A DNA stretch of 64,000 nucleotides from Paulinella micropora. Its lineage: Eukaryota > Cercozoa > Imbricatea > Euglyphida > Paulinellidae. The notes beneath the pieces are model-generated. The model saw only the letters and a list, made by a program, of their open reading frames with translations, was not told the origin of the DNA and made no database searches. How positions within the stretch are numbered: position 1 is the stretch's first letter; every line of letters starts with the position of its first letter. The stretch is taken from NCBI GenBank assembly GCA_019918135.1, contig WBZZ01002386.1, forward strand, positions 24,477 to 88,476, read 5' to 3'. The translations under genes and the position numbers were made by a program. This document shows, piece after piece, positions 49,825 to 59,092 of the stretch.

Positions 49825-51903
49825 CTACGTCCGGGCCGAGGCCCGTGCCAGGGCCGCCCGCACGCACCCGGCGGTGGCCTGGTCGAGGTTGACCAGCCTG
49901 ATCTCCTGCAGCGCGGGGCGGCGGTCCTGGCGGCAGAATTCCGCACAGGTCTCGACGATAATCCGCGCGCCCTCCTCCTTGGGAAAGCCAAAGATCCCCG
50001 TCGAGATCGCCGGCACGGCCAGCCAGCGGAACCCACTCCGGTCGGCCTGCTTGAGCACGGCTCGCACGGCCTGGGCCAGTCGTCGGCGGTGTGTGTCGGT
50101 TAGCGGCTCCCCTGCCCGGACACAAGGGCCCACCACATGCAGTATCGCCTCCGCCCGCAGCGTGCAGGCAGTGGTCGCCGCGACCTCGCCCAGCCACAGC
50201 CTACCGCCATTACGCAGGAGCCAGGCCTGTCTCTCCCGGTTGCTGTCCTCACCTCCCCTTTCTACGAGCGCTCTAGCCCACCCACCGTCGTGCTTAAGCA
50301 GATAGTTGGCGGGGTTCACGAGAGCGCCGCGGCCGTCCCCAGCCTCGTCGCAGAGATTGCCTTGGTAGGCGCGGAGGAGGGGTCCGTCCGGGCGGGGCAG
50401 CCATTCGACCGCGCCGGGTATAGCCTGCGTGTAGAGCTCATCGAGACTGCCATAGTGCAGCAGGCTGATGTCGAGCACGGGGCCCGGGCCCGCCCCCGGG
50501 AGCGGCATTTCTCGCACTCGGTGGAGGGCCCAGTTGAGCGCGGCCGCGATAGCCCCGGGGGGGTTGCTAAAGACCCCGCCCCCGACGGAGGTCAAGAAGA
50601 CTGGCACGGGACGACGCGGCTCCGACCGCCAGTAGCGTCTCAGCGCAAACAGCAGGGTGGCTTCGTACAACGCTTCCAGCACGAGCCCGGCCAGCGGGTA
50701 CCAGTCACCCACGCTGCCGTCATTCGGACCCACGGCGTACGTAAGGCCTAGCGCAGAACATAGCGCCTGGTGCACGAACTGCCGGGGGGCGGTGGCCCGC
50801 GGCGTGGGCAGCCAGAAGGTGTCCCCCTGGCGTGACGCGAACGGCACCTCGGCCCCTTCGACGAAGCCCAAGCACAATTTGTCCCGGAGCTCTTGCCGCT
50901 GGACGTCCGTGTATTGCAGCAGGCGCTTCCCGATGAACTTCATGTCCTGGCAGCCGCAGGACACGTAGCCGTTCTGCACTAGCAGGAAGCCCTGCTGGTC
51001 CTCTATCTGGTCCTGCAGCTGGCCCCGCAGGTGCTCGCGGACGCCCGAGAGGTTATCCGTCGGGGTGGTGTGGTACTGCCGGTAGAAGAGGGCCGGCGCG
51101 GTGGCCAGCACACAGTCGGGCCCCTGCGTGTGGTCCGAATAGTAGCAGGTGATGCCCCTGTCAGGTGCATGCTGGGGGGAGGGTGCCTCCCGGCAGTTGA
51201 ACTGTGACGCGACCTGAAAGACGGCGCCGTTGTGCCGTGGATCGCAATGCTCATTAAAGGCCGAGCAAGTCACGCGGTGCGTCACCGACACGGAAGTGCG
51301 CCCCCGGCCTGCCGGCTGCCCGCTGGCCTCCTCGAGCACACTAGTCCTGAGCGCACCTAGCGCCAGGACCTGGAATTTGCCCGCGGCGAACGTCCGGGCC
51401 GGCCGGCCCGGGGGCGTAAAGTGCAGGTAGGTGTTGTCTGGCTTCGTGAGGACCTGGTACCAGCGCCGGAGGTCGCCGGGCTCAGGTTTCTCGGAGCACT
51501 GCTTCTTTTCCGCCAAGCCGAACAGCAGTTCAAACCAGCCGTCGCCAGTGGCAGAAGCCCTGTGCTCCGGGCGGTCGCCCGAGCCACTCCTGCGCTCGCC
51601 GGTGGCCGGGGGCCGGTGCTCCAGGCGGTAGCCCAAGCCCCAGCTGCGCAGGTACCGCAGGTCTAGCGTCATTCGCAGCAGCAGCGTCGGTGACTCGTGC
51701 CGACGGGCCAGCGCCCGGGAATTGGCCCAAGCGCGCCAAGAGGGCTCTCGCGGTGTGGCGTACAGCAGGTCCAGGAAGCTGGCCAGGTAAGGAGGCAGCG
51801 CGCTCCGGCGCACGGCCTGGGCCTCAGGTGTGTCAGCGTTAAATGAGAAGCGAGCCGCCCGGTCTTGGCCCAAGGGGACACACCACAGCTCGGCAGTGGG
51901 CAT
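49825..51903 (-). CDS. Macro-domain protein with PARG-like central module
   Basis: 692 codons, intact, minus strand from ATG 51903. Around residue 230 lies GAVFQVASQFNCREA, followed by DHTQGPDCVLA, the signature of a widespread but unnamed protist and bacterial family. Around residues 405-460 come LVLEALYEATLLFAL and VFLTSVGGGVFSN, resembling the macro-like, PARG-type core of the same family. Residues about 515-690 form a second, canonical macro domain: ALVNPANYLLKHDGGWA near 528, HVVGP near 590, VPAISTGIFGFP near 635. Macro domains bind or hydrolyse ADP-ribose on proteins or nucleic acids. In viruses they can counter host ADP-ribosylation; that role here is inference. No signal peptide, so cytosolic or nuclear. 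Confidence 0.75.
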   Translation of the reverse strand: MPTAELWCVPLGQDRAARFSFNADTPEAQAVRRSALPPYLASFLDLLYATPREPSWRAWANSRALARRHESPTLLLRMTLDLRYLRSWGLGYRLEHRPPATGERRSGSGDRPEHRASATGDGWFELLFGLAEKKQCSEKPEPGDLRRWYQVLTKPDNTYLHFTPPGRPARTFAAGKFQVLALGALRTSVLEEASGQPAGRGRTSVSVTHRVTCSAFNEHCDPRHNGAVFQVASQFNCREAPSPQHAPDRGITCYYSDHTQGPDCVLATAPALFYRQYHTTPTDNLSGVREHLRGQLQDQIEDQQGFLLVQNGYVSCGCQDMKFIGKRLLQYTDVQRQELRDKLCLGFVEGAEVPFASRQGDTFWLPTPRATAPRQFVHQALCSALGLTYAVGPNDGSVGDWYPLAGLVLEALYEATLLFALRRYWRSEPRRPVPVFLTSVGGGVFSNPPGAIAAALNWALHRVREMPLPGAGPGPVLDISLLHYGSLDELYTQAIPGAVEWLPRPDGPLLRAYQGNLCDEAGDGRGALVNPANYLLKHDGGWARALVERGGEDSNRERQAWLLRNGGRLWLGEVAATTACTLRAEAILHVVGPCVRAGEPLTDTHRRRLAQAVRAVLKQADRSGFRWLAVPAISTGIFGFPKEEGARIIVETCAEFCRQDRRPALQEIRLVNLDQATAGCVRAALARASART

Positions 51904-52364
51904 TTGTTAGACCACGGGGGAGAGGCCCAGGCGGCGAAGCAGGGAGAGGGGAGAGGAGGGGGGAGTCCTCGAGGGAAGGAGAAGGGGGGGAGCTGCCTCC
52001 GACGACCGCGAGCCAGCGCGGGGCTGGGAGGGGGTGCGCCCCCTGTCCGGGGCACCCGGCGGCCCGGGGTCCTCTCAGCGCGTCCGGTGTGTGCCGGGCA
52101 AGCCCCTCGTGTTTCTCTGCCCTTGGGACCGCCCCCCCCCCCCCCCCCCCGAAGCGACCCTGGCCGCCAGTCCGCCGCTGCCCTGTGCACGCGGCAGCCG
52201 AGGCTCGCCCCCTGGGGCTCACAAGCTGTGCAGACTACTCTAGGCACCCAGAGACCACTAGAGGGAAGAGGGAGAGAAGGCGTGCAGCCTGTCGTCGCTG
52301 CCCTGCTCTTGCCGCACCCAAAGCTAAATAAGCTAATAAGCGCCGCCGGTACCGGAGAGTGTAA
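51904..52364. other. GC-rich intergenic region
   Basis: A C run of about 19 at 52133-52151. No supported gene. Promoter of the macro-domain gene is expected near 51904. Confidence 0.4.
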
Positions 52365-52522
52365 GCTAGTCAGACGGACCTAGAAGTTTACTGGGCCGGT
52401 CTGTGCACGGCTGGCATGCCAAGCTTAGTCAGTCGTTTAATCAAACCAAAAACAAGTAACAGCTGGTTCCGGTAGGCTAGCCCCTACCGACTAACTAACT
52501 TCAGCACTGTCCAGGCCGGCGG

Positions 52523-52831
52523 CTAGGCCGAATCGTCCACTTCCGCCTGCAGCACGGCGTGGATGCGAGCACGGATCCGCGCGATTCCTTGCAGCACTTG
52601 TAGGCGTTCGTCGGCGGAGTCGGGAAGGTGGCTGTCGCTGACGCCCGCGTTGCTCAGCGCTTGCCCCAGGATAGTCCGTACGTAGCCCGGTCCCTCCCTA
52701 GGTAGCCCCTGCTGCGCATAGCTCGCATCGACGCTGGGCTTGGCTGAGTCGCACAGAAAGCGGAAGATTTCCTGGGCGTCAATGAACAGCGTGTCCATGG
52801 TGGCAGAGCTTACATTCTGTTGGTCAGGCAT
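52523..52831 (-). CDS. Small unknown protein, intact copy of the inverted pair
   Basis: 102 codons, minus strand from ATG 52831 to TAG. Mostly helical: MPDQQNVSSATMDTLFIDAQ, then an ILGQALSNAG segment and a C-terminal helix ending acidic. A second copy lies in the right arm. The conservation between arms is greatest over this ORF, arguing that it is or was coding. No family recognised. AT-rich sequence after its stop (tcgtttaatcaaacc) may hold the poly(A) signal. Confidence 0.6.
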   Translation of the reverse strand: MPDQQNVSSATMDTLFIDAQEIFRFLCDSAKPSVDASYAQQGLPREGPGYVRTILGQALSNAGVSDSHLPDSADERLQVLQGIARIRARIHAVLQAEVDDSA

Positions 52832-53405
52832 CGGTACGAGTAGGCCGCGAGTAGCCGGAGCTAGGTCGTCGTGGGTTGAGAGACGCAGGTATAGTGTGAG
52901 CCGGTCGGGGCGAGCCTGGCCAGAGCGCGCCCCCTCCAGCGCGCGCCCACCTAGCGCGCGCGTGCGCCTGGCAGGCGCGCTTTGGCCAGCGCGCGCGTGC
53001 TCGTGTCACGCATGTTCCACCGGCGCGCGCGTGCCCGTGTCTGGTGTAAGGGGGGGGCGCCCCCCCCCGTCGGCGGCGCCGGGCGCGCGCCGGGGCCGAG
53101 CGGCCTTCCCCCGTACGACTGGCAGTGGCACGCGCGGCCACACGCGTGGGGGGAGGGGAAGAGGCGTGCTGCCCCCTGTCGGGGCGCCGGCGCGCGCCCG
53201 ACCTGCGCCCAAGGGGAAGGGCTTGCCCCCTCCCAGCGCGCGGCACGAAGACGCGTGGCACGGGCACGCCCGCCGGCCGGGAGCGCGCTGGCGGGCGCGC
53301 GCTGGCCAGAGCGCGTGGCCAGGCTCGCCCCGACCGGCTCCACTATACCTGCGTCTCGCAACCCACGACGACCTAGCTCCTGCTACTCGCGGCCTACTCG
53401 TCGCG

Positions 53406-53712
53406 ATGCCTGAGCAACAGAATGTAAGCTCCGCTGCCGTGAATACGCTGTCCAGGACGCCCAGGAGATCCTCGCTTTCTGTGCGAGTCGGCCAAGCCCA
53501 GCGTCGATGCGAGCTATGCGCAGCAGGGGCTGCCCAGGCAGGGACCGGGCTACGTACGGGCTATCCTGGGGCAAGCGCTGAGGCACGCGGGCGTCAGCGA
53601 CAGCCACCTTCCCGGCTCTGCCGACGAACGCCTACAAGTGCTGCAAGGAATCGCGCGGATCCGTGCTCGCCCCCGCGCCAGGCTGCTGGCGGAGGTGGAC
53701 TATTCGGCCTAG
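53406..53712 (+). pseudogene. Small unknown protein, frameshifted copy of the inverted pair
   Basis: It starts MPEQQNVSSAAVNTL like the minus-strand copy. The coding sense then leaves the frame within the first 20 codons and continues in another frame with the counterpart of the intact protein (PSVDASYAQQGLPRQGPGYV) to TAG at 53710-53712. It is therefore a broken paralogue in opposite orientation. Confidence 0.6.
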
Positions 53713-54228
53713 CCGCCGGCCTGGACAGTGCTAAAGTTAGTTGTTAGGTTGGAGCTAGCCTACCGCAAACCAGCTGTCACTGTTGGCTTCCTTAAATGAC
53801 TGACTAAGCTTGGCCCGCCAGCCGTGTACCAACCGGCCCTGTCAACTTCGGCTAGGTCCGCCCGACTAGCTGACCCCCCCCCCCCCCCCACGTGCTAGGT
53901 CCGCCTGACTAGCTGACCCCCTCGGGTACCGGCGGTGCGGGTAGCCACGGCGGGCCACGCCGGCACGAGGCCCGTGCCCCCCCGCGGGCGCCTCCTCCCT
54001 TCATCCCTCCTCGCCGGCCGGCCGACCAGGGGGGGGAGGGAGCTCCTCCCTAGGGGGATGTTCTCCCCTGTGCCGTGGGGAGGGGGGCCCGCGTGCGCAC
54101 GCCTCGGGGCACGGGGGGGGGGGGGGAGCGCCGCGCACGCCCTCCGCCCGCCCCCCGCCTGCCCCGGCCCAGAAGCCCAGGTCGCCCGACACGCAGCAGC
54201 ACCCCGCGAACCCATTCAGCCCGGCGCT
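53713..54228. other. Intergenic region with 27-bp direct repeat and C run
   Basis: The unit gctaggtccgcccgactagc + tgacccc occurs at 53851 and again at 53895, separated by a C run of about 15. The region before ATG 54229 is C/G-rich with a G run at 54113-54126. No gene supported. Confidence 0.5.
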
Positions 54229-56204
54229 ATGCACGGTACCACGCGCGCCTATACCGTCCTGCACCCCCGGCAGCCCCCCGTCCAGCTGGTCTTCGCCGTC
54301 GAGGAGGAGCCCGGGGCCCCGCGCGCGGAACTCCGTGACGGCTGGCGTCGCTTGCTGGACTACGTGTGCGACCCCGCCCACGGCTTTCCTGCCCACCCCT
54401 GGGCCCAAGAGGCGCTGCCGCTGCTGCGGCGCGTGCTCGCCCAGCCAGACTTCCTGGCGCACTGTGCCGAGCTGGACCGGCAGGAGGAGCAGGCCGCGGG
54501 CTACAGCGAGGGCCAGCTCCGGGAGCTGGCCCGGCGGGCCCCGGAGGTGCGCCTGCCGCTCCTGGACGGACCCTGGCGGAAGGGCGACTGGGCTAGCCTC
54601 CGCGAGGTTGTAGCCGCGCTCAGCGCCGCGACTGACCCTTACCAGCACTTGCAGGCGCAGCAGGACGCCGCACTGCTGTACGGGCACGACCTGGGGAGCC
54701 CGGGGGGCGGCGGCGACGAGACCTCGAGCCGCCGGTGGCTGCGCCTCCACCCCTACACCCAAGTGGTGCACACGGCGCGTGCAGCGCTGGCCTCGGAGCT
54801 GCTGGGTGGTGGGCAGAGTAGGCCGCGGGCCCGGGCTCGCAAGAAGCACAAGGGCGAGGAGCGCACGCGCGGCGTACTGGTGCCGGCGGCGCTGGCGGAG
54901 CTAGCGGCCCGGGACGAGCCCGTTGTGCTGAACGTGCTGGCCCGCCAGCTGCTGCTGCGAGAGGCAGGGGACCTGCAGGCCGTGGTAGCAGAGCTGCGAG
55001 AGTCAACGCGCTGGCAGCCCAGGACGCTGGGCTGGTCGCTGCCGGCGGCCGGACGCGGGGCGCTCGTGGCCAGCCAACGCTTCTGCTCCTGCCTGTACGT
55101 TGCGGCGACGGCGCAGGCCGCGGCCGCGGCCGGCAGCGTGGAGAGCCTGGGCGGCCTCCAGCAGCGCCAGGTGCTGCACTCGGTGCTGGACACGCTGCGG
55201 GCCCTGCAGGACCAGCTGCTGGGCTGCGGCGCCGGCCTGGTGGCCAAGCAGCGCTGGCTGTACGTGCTGTACCAATGGGCCAGGGTGTGGGAGAAGACCG
55301 GCCAGGCGCTGAGCGCGGCCGCTTTGGAGCTGTACCGCACGGCGCTAGAGGTCCTGCCGCTGGGGCTGGCCCCGGTGCTCCGGGCCCCGCACACGGCGGA
55401 CAGGGGCGCGGCGCTGCTGCGAGTGGACCCCGCCAGCCGGGATCGCCGGCTGGCGGTGCTGCCCTTGTTGGGTTCCGGGCTGGGCAGACGGGGAGGCAGA
55501 CCTTTTGCTTTGCCGCCGACGCCCGGGGCGAGCTGCAACACCGGGCCTGCCCCCTGCGCCTGCTGGCCGACAGGGCGCGGGGGCGCCTGTACCTGCCCGT
55601 GCACTGCGCGCCCGGCACGAGGGACGTGGCGACGCCGCAAGAGGCGGTGCAGGAGACCCGCCGGGCGCTGCAGGCCCTGGCCCGATCGCGCTGCGTGGAC
55701 CCGGCGAGTTCGGACCTGTTGGCGAGCCTGCCCCCGAGCGTGGACGGGCCCGTGGGGCCACGGGGCCCGGCCGGCCCACGGCTGGCGCTGCTGCCCGACA
55801 CGTTTGCCACCGGCGCGGAGGAGGAGGATTGCTCGTTGACGGACTACCTGGTCTACCTAGGCACGACCCTTGCCGGCGGCACGGCGCACCTCGGCGGGGC
55901 CTGGCCGGGGCGCGCGGACGAGGCCGGGGGTGCGGCCTGGTTCGTGGCGCAGCCGGCGCAGTCGGTGCGGACTTTGGCCGAGCAGCAGGCAATAGAGGAG
56001 CTGGCCCACGGCCCCGTCGTCTGCGAGTGCTGGGCCGGCCGCGGCCGCTGCACCGAGTGGCTCCGGCGTTGGTGGGGGGAGTCCGGCGGGGAGCGCCTGC
56101 AACTAGTGGTCGACGCGCGGGCCGCGTGGGACCAGCTGCGGCCCGCCGACGCCACCGACCACACGGACCAGGGCCGGGCCCAGTTGTTTGTGCTGGCCGC
56201 GTAA
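54229..56204 (+). pseudogene. Unknown ~650-residue protein, one frame break
   Basis: ATG 54229 opens about 420 codons of helical, Leu/Ala/Arg-rich protein with a basic patch (PRARARKKHKGEE). Near 55440-55500 the coding sense moves to another frame (RQTFCFAADARGELQHR) and continues to TAA 56202-56204 with CECWAGRGRCTEWLRRWWGE near the end. The break is not in a long homopolymer. After the TAA the same frame stays open for 86 more codons through an acidic EDESESEDEPEP tail to TAG 56460-56462. No domain is recognised. It is among the largest genes here. Confidence 0.5.
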
Positions 56205-56462
56205 CTGGGGCCCCGGGCGGCGGCCGCCCTGGATCAGCCAGCCGGGGCGGAAACTCCCCGAGGGGAAAAAGAGGACGAGTCGAAGTCAGAGGACGAGTCG
56301 GAGTCAGAGGACGAGCCGGAGCCAGCGGACGAGCCGGGGCCAGAGGACGAGCCGGAGCCAGCGGACGAGCAAGGGTCAGAGGACGAGTCGGAGTCGGAGG
56401 ACGAGCCGGACGAGGAGGGTCCCCCAGCAGGGGGCGAGCTCCCTGCGGGCGGAGGGCTGTAG
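56205..56462 (+). other. Acidic Asp/Glu/Ser/Pro coding repeat
   Basis: In frame with the gene upstream but beyond its TAA. Repeats of gaggacgagtcggagtcaga type encode an acidic tail. Codon-phased repetition suggests it was or is translated, either as an extension of the upstream gene or as its own exon. Confidence 0.4.
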
Positions 56463-56766
56463 TAAAGAGCCGGGGTCCCTGGAGCCCGAGAGAGAAAGCG
56501 CCAGGCAGGTTTTTTTAGCCGGTTCCTGCACGCTCGCGCGCTCTCTCACTCCCCGTCTACTTGGCTGCAGGGGGGCCGCCTCTGCGTGCTCAGTACAAGC
56601 GAATTAAGGCCAGGGGGGAAGGGCTCTTCTGCTCCCCCCTCACTCTCCCGCTCTCCTCCCTAGCCTATCCGCCAGGAAGCAGGAGGCCAAGGTAGTTGTC
56701 GCGCTTATTGTTCCTGCTAGGTAAAGAGATACCACTAACTTTTTCTCCCGCCGGCGGATTTTGGAC
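56463..56766. promoter_or_regulatory. Upstream region of the Sel1 gene
   Basis: Contains gtagtaaagagc at about 56460 and cgaattaaggcc at about 56600, possible poly(A) signals for the gene upstream, and a less GC-rich stretch at 56690-56765 just before the ATG. Confidence 0.35.
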
Positions 56767-57204
56767 ATGGCCCAGAGCCAAAGCGCTAGGTGGAGGGCAA
56801 GGACGGCTCGGTACGCCCAGGCGGCCGCGCAAGGCGACGCCCGTTACCAGTGCCACCTCGGGCTCTGCTACGCGCAAGGCGCGGGTGTGGCCCAGGACTT
56901 GGCCCTAGCAGCGCAGTGGTATACGCGGGCAGCTGAGCAGGGCCATGCGGACGCTCAGTTTCTGCTCGGTATTTGTTACGGAAGGGGCCAGGGCGTGACA
57001 CAAGACAATGCCAAGGCCATGGAGTGGTACAGACGAGCGGCTGCACAGAACACCAACGCCCTGCGGAAGCTGGGCGTACTGTATTATTTTGGCGACGGCG
57101 GGGTGGCCAGGGACCTTGCCACGGCCAAGGACTTGTTCACGCGAGCGGCCGCGCAGGGCGACGCCAGCTCTCTGTGGTGGCTTGGTAGGAAGGATCTGCG
57201 CTAG
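56767..57204 (+). CDS. Sel1-like repeat protein
   Basis: 145 codons, intact from ATG 56767 to TAG. Three to four Sel1 units of about 36 residues: GDARYQCHLGLCYAQGAGVA, then HADAQFLLGICYGRGQGVTQ, then NALRKLGVLYYFGDGGVARD, ending in a partial unit (ASSLWWLG). Sel1 repeats form alpha-alpha solenoids for protein interaction and are common in giant viruses and intracellular bacteria. No signal peptide. Confidence 0.85.
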   Translation: MAQSQSARWRARTARYAQAAAQGDARYQCHLGLCYAQGAGVAQDLALAAQWYTRAAEQGHADAQFLLGICYGRGQGVTQDNAKAMEWYRRAAAQNTNALRKLGVLYYFGDGGVARDLATAKDLFTRAAAQGDASSLWWLGRKDLR

Positions 57205-57913
57205 AGCTAGCAGTGGCTAGCTGCGCTGGTGTGTTGTACCTCGAGCGGCAGGACGCGGCTACTACGGGGCGGGTGCTGGGGGGCCCCCACAACACTCTGG
57301 CTTTTCAATCCCTACCACTCTCCTCTGCACTTCCCTTCAAGAGCAGCTGCGGCACACCTCATCAGGGGGGGGGGGTACGCTTTTCCTCTGGTCCGCCGGC
57401 GGAGAACGGCGCACCCCTCTCTCTCTCCTGCTCGCTCGGGCTCTGGCCTTCGCGGGATCTCGTCACCCCCAAGGGGGGCAAGGCGGGGGAAAGCCCAGCC
57501 AGTGTAAAGAAAGGAATTCTTTTTATTAAAGCCAGACGTGCTTAAGCAAGAAAATCCTCGACAAAAAGCCAGACGCTCTGACGCTTGGCAGGGAGAACTA
57601 GCAGGTGCCAGGACGGGGCGGGGGGGGGGGGGGGTCTTGGTCCGCCGCGAGTGCTGTCCCTGCCCCGAACCTAGGCCTGCTGCAGGAGGCCAGAGGAGGA
57701 ACGAGTGCCCCGCGAAGAGGAGAGCCCCCCCCCCCCCCCCCCTGGCCTCCTGCGCGCGGCCACCGAGGTAGCCGGCCCACGCTGCCTCTCTCCCCCGAGC
57801 CGCCTGCCACCGCCAGCCACGCACTCCGCTCCCCCCCGTCCGGGGCCGGCACGCGCGCGTGCGGGGGGGGGGCGGCCGGCCCGCGGCCCCTTCCCTGGCT
57901 GGCGCGCCCGCGC
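57205..57913. other. Intergenic region with poly(A) island and G/C runs
   Basis: ATTAAA at 57525-57530 after a ttttt run. G run at about 57617-57633 and C run at about 57726-57742. A minus-strand frame ends near here (next entry). No plus-strand gene supported. Confidence 0.45.
57525..57530 (+). terminator. Polyadenylation signal ATTAAA
   Basis: In ctttttattaaagccag, about 320 bp after the Sel1 gene. The adjacent aaagaaagg...tttttatt island also reads as signals on the minus strand. Confidence 0.45.
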
Positions 57914-58150
57914 CTATTCGCGCCAGGGTCCTGCGCGCCAGAGCTGCCAGGCCGCGTCTTCGGGCCTCGGGCCGGCCGGCCAGACGGGATAGTCGGGTGG
58001 GGGCCTAGGCCACCTCTTGGATTTGTCTTTGCGCTTCTTGAACATGGCCAACGCGGGTAACAGGCGCAGCGTCAATTGTGCCACCCACAACGTCGCGGGC
58101 GTGGCCGGGGGTGGGCAGGGGGAGGGGAGGCGGCGCCGGACACACGGCAG
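57914..58150 (-). CDS. Possible small membrane protein with PPxY motif
   Basis: On the minus strand a hydrophobic LWVAQLTLRLLPALAMF is followed by a basic KKRKDKSKRW and a tail with PPPDYPVW, a PPxY-type motif that recruits WW-domain ubiquitin ligases in other systems. The ORF ends at 57914. The first ATG (58044) comes after the hydrophobic part, and no upstream ATG precedes it, so the start is unresolved. Divergent to the coiled-coil gene at 58338. Confidence 0.35.
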   Translation of the reverse strand: MPCVRRRLPSPCPPPATPATLWVAQLTLRLLPALAMFKKRKDKSKRWPRPPPDYPVWPAGPRPEDAAWQLWRAGPWRE

Positions 58151-58337
58151 GGCGGAGGAGAGTCTTCTTTCTCCCCCCCCCCCCCCTGCGCCCCCCTCTT
58201 CCGCCTCGCGCCAGCGGGCCCGCCGGCACGCCCCCCCCCCCTCCGTGCGCATCCGGGCCTGCCCGGCCGTGGGCCAGCGCGGCCGGGGTCAGAACGGCGC
58301 CGGCGACCGCACGGAGTCGCGGTCGGAGGCACAAAGG

Positions 58338-58784
58338 ATGCTGCCGAAGTGGGAAGTTCTGCTAGCCGGGCTGGGGCTGCCCGACACGGTCCCCGCGCTA
58401 GCGTCTGTGCTGTGCGGGCCGCTCGCGCTGTTGCTGTTGTGGTACCTAGCCTGCTCGCTCCTGGGCGCGGTGGAGAACGCCCAGCACCAGCTGGCCCGAG
58501 ACCAGGAGGCCGAGCGGTCGCGGCGTGAGCTGGAACGCCTGCTCGGGCTCAGTGCGCGCCTGGAACGGGACAGACAGCACTGGCGGCAAGGGCTAGCGTG
58601 CCTCCGGGAGGTGCTCAACACACTGGACCAGGCCCAAAGAAGCCTAGCCGAAGTCCGCGCGGGTCTGGAGTCATTGCGTCCGTCCGCCGGTGGCCAGCCA
58701 GGGCACGGGGGTGAGCCGGGGCACTTGCCGTGCCTGCACGAGCAGGCTCACTGGCAGGCAGAAGAAGACGAAGGCTCTGACTAG
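58338..58784 (+). CDS. Single-pass membrane protein with coiled coil
   Basis: 148 codons from ATG 58338 to TAG. A membrane helix (ALASVLCGPLALLLLWYLAC, residues about 20-40) is followed by a long heptad-patterned region (about residues 45-115) with QLARDQEAERSRRELERLLG. The C-terminus is Gly/Pro then acidic (EEDEGSD). Without a cleavable leader the helix probably anchors it with the coiled coil on one side. No family. Confidence 0.65.
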   Translation: MLPKWEVLLAGLGLPDTVPALASVLCGPLALLLLWYLACSLLGAVENAQHQLARDQEAERSRRELERLLGLSARLERDRQHWRQGLACLREVLNTLDQAQRSLAEVRAGLESLRPSAGGQPGHGGEPGHLPCLHEQAHWQAEEDEGSD

Positions 58785-58833
58785 CCACCCACCGTAGCGC
58801 TGGCGGCCGTCCGCACAGTTATGCCTCTTCTTG

Positions 58834-58839
58834 ATTAAA
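58834..58839 (+). terminator. Polyadenylation signal ATTAAA
   Basis: In cttgattaaacagc, 50 bp after the coiled-coil gene. Confidence 0.5.
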
Positions 58840-59092
58840 CAGCGTGAGCACTACAAGGCCTGGCCCGGGGGAGGACCTAGCCCCCCCCCCCCATGCTGGC
58901 GGCCGGGGGGCGCCGGAGGGAGGTCTGTGTCCAAGAGAGAGAGAGAGAGAGAGAGAGCAGCTTTTTTATCTACCTGAGCACGCAGGGGGGGGGGGGAGGG
59001 GAGGAAGCCGCCCCCGAGCCCCGAGCCCCGGAGCAGGGGGAGTCCCCGCCCCGGCCGCCCGCTCGGGACGGGCCGGGCTGGGGGGGGGGGGG
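58840..59092. other. Convergent intergenic region
   Basis: C run at 58880-58890, (GA)n at 58935-58958, a cttttttatc island at 58960 that could hold a minus-strand poly(A) signal, and G runs at about 58985 and 59080. No gene. Confidence 0.45.

Larger units (their letters stand above)
52365..53870. repeat. Inverted duplication, two ~600-bp arms around a GC-rich centre
   Basis: The left arm (about 52365-52990) and right arm (about 53250-53870) are reverse-complement copies with moderate divergence. gacagtgctaaagttagttg on the right pairs with caactaacttcagcactgtc-type sequence on the left. The ctcgccccgaccggctc...ctatacctgcgtctc stretches near the centre pair likewise. Each arm carries one copy of the same small gene, pointing outward from a shared centre of about 250 bp rich in gcgcgc. 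Confidence 0.8.
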
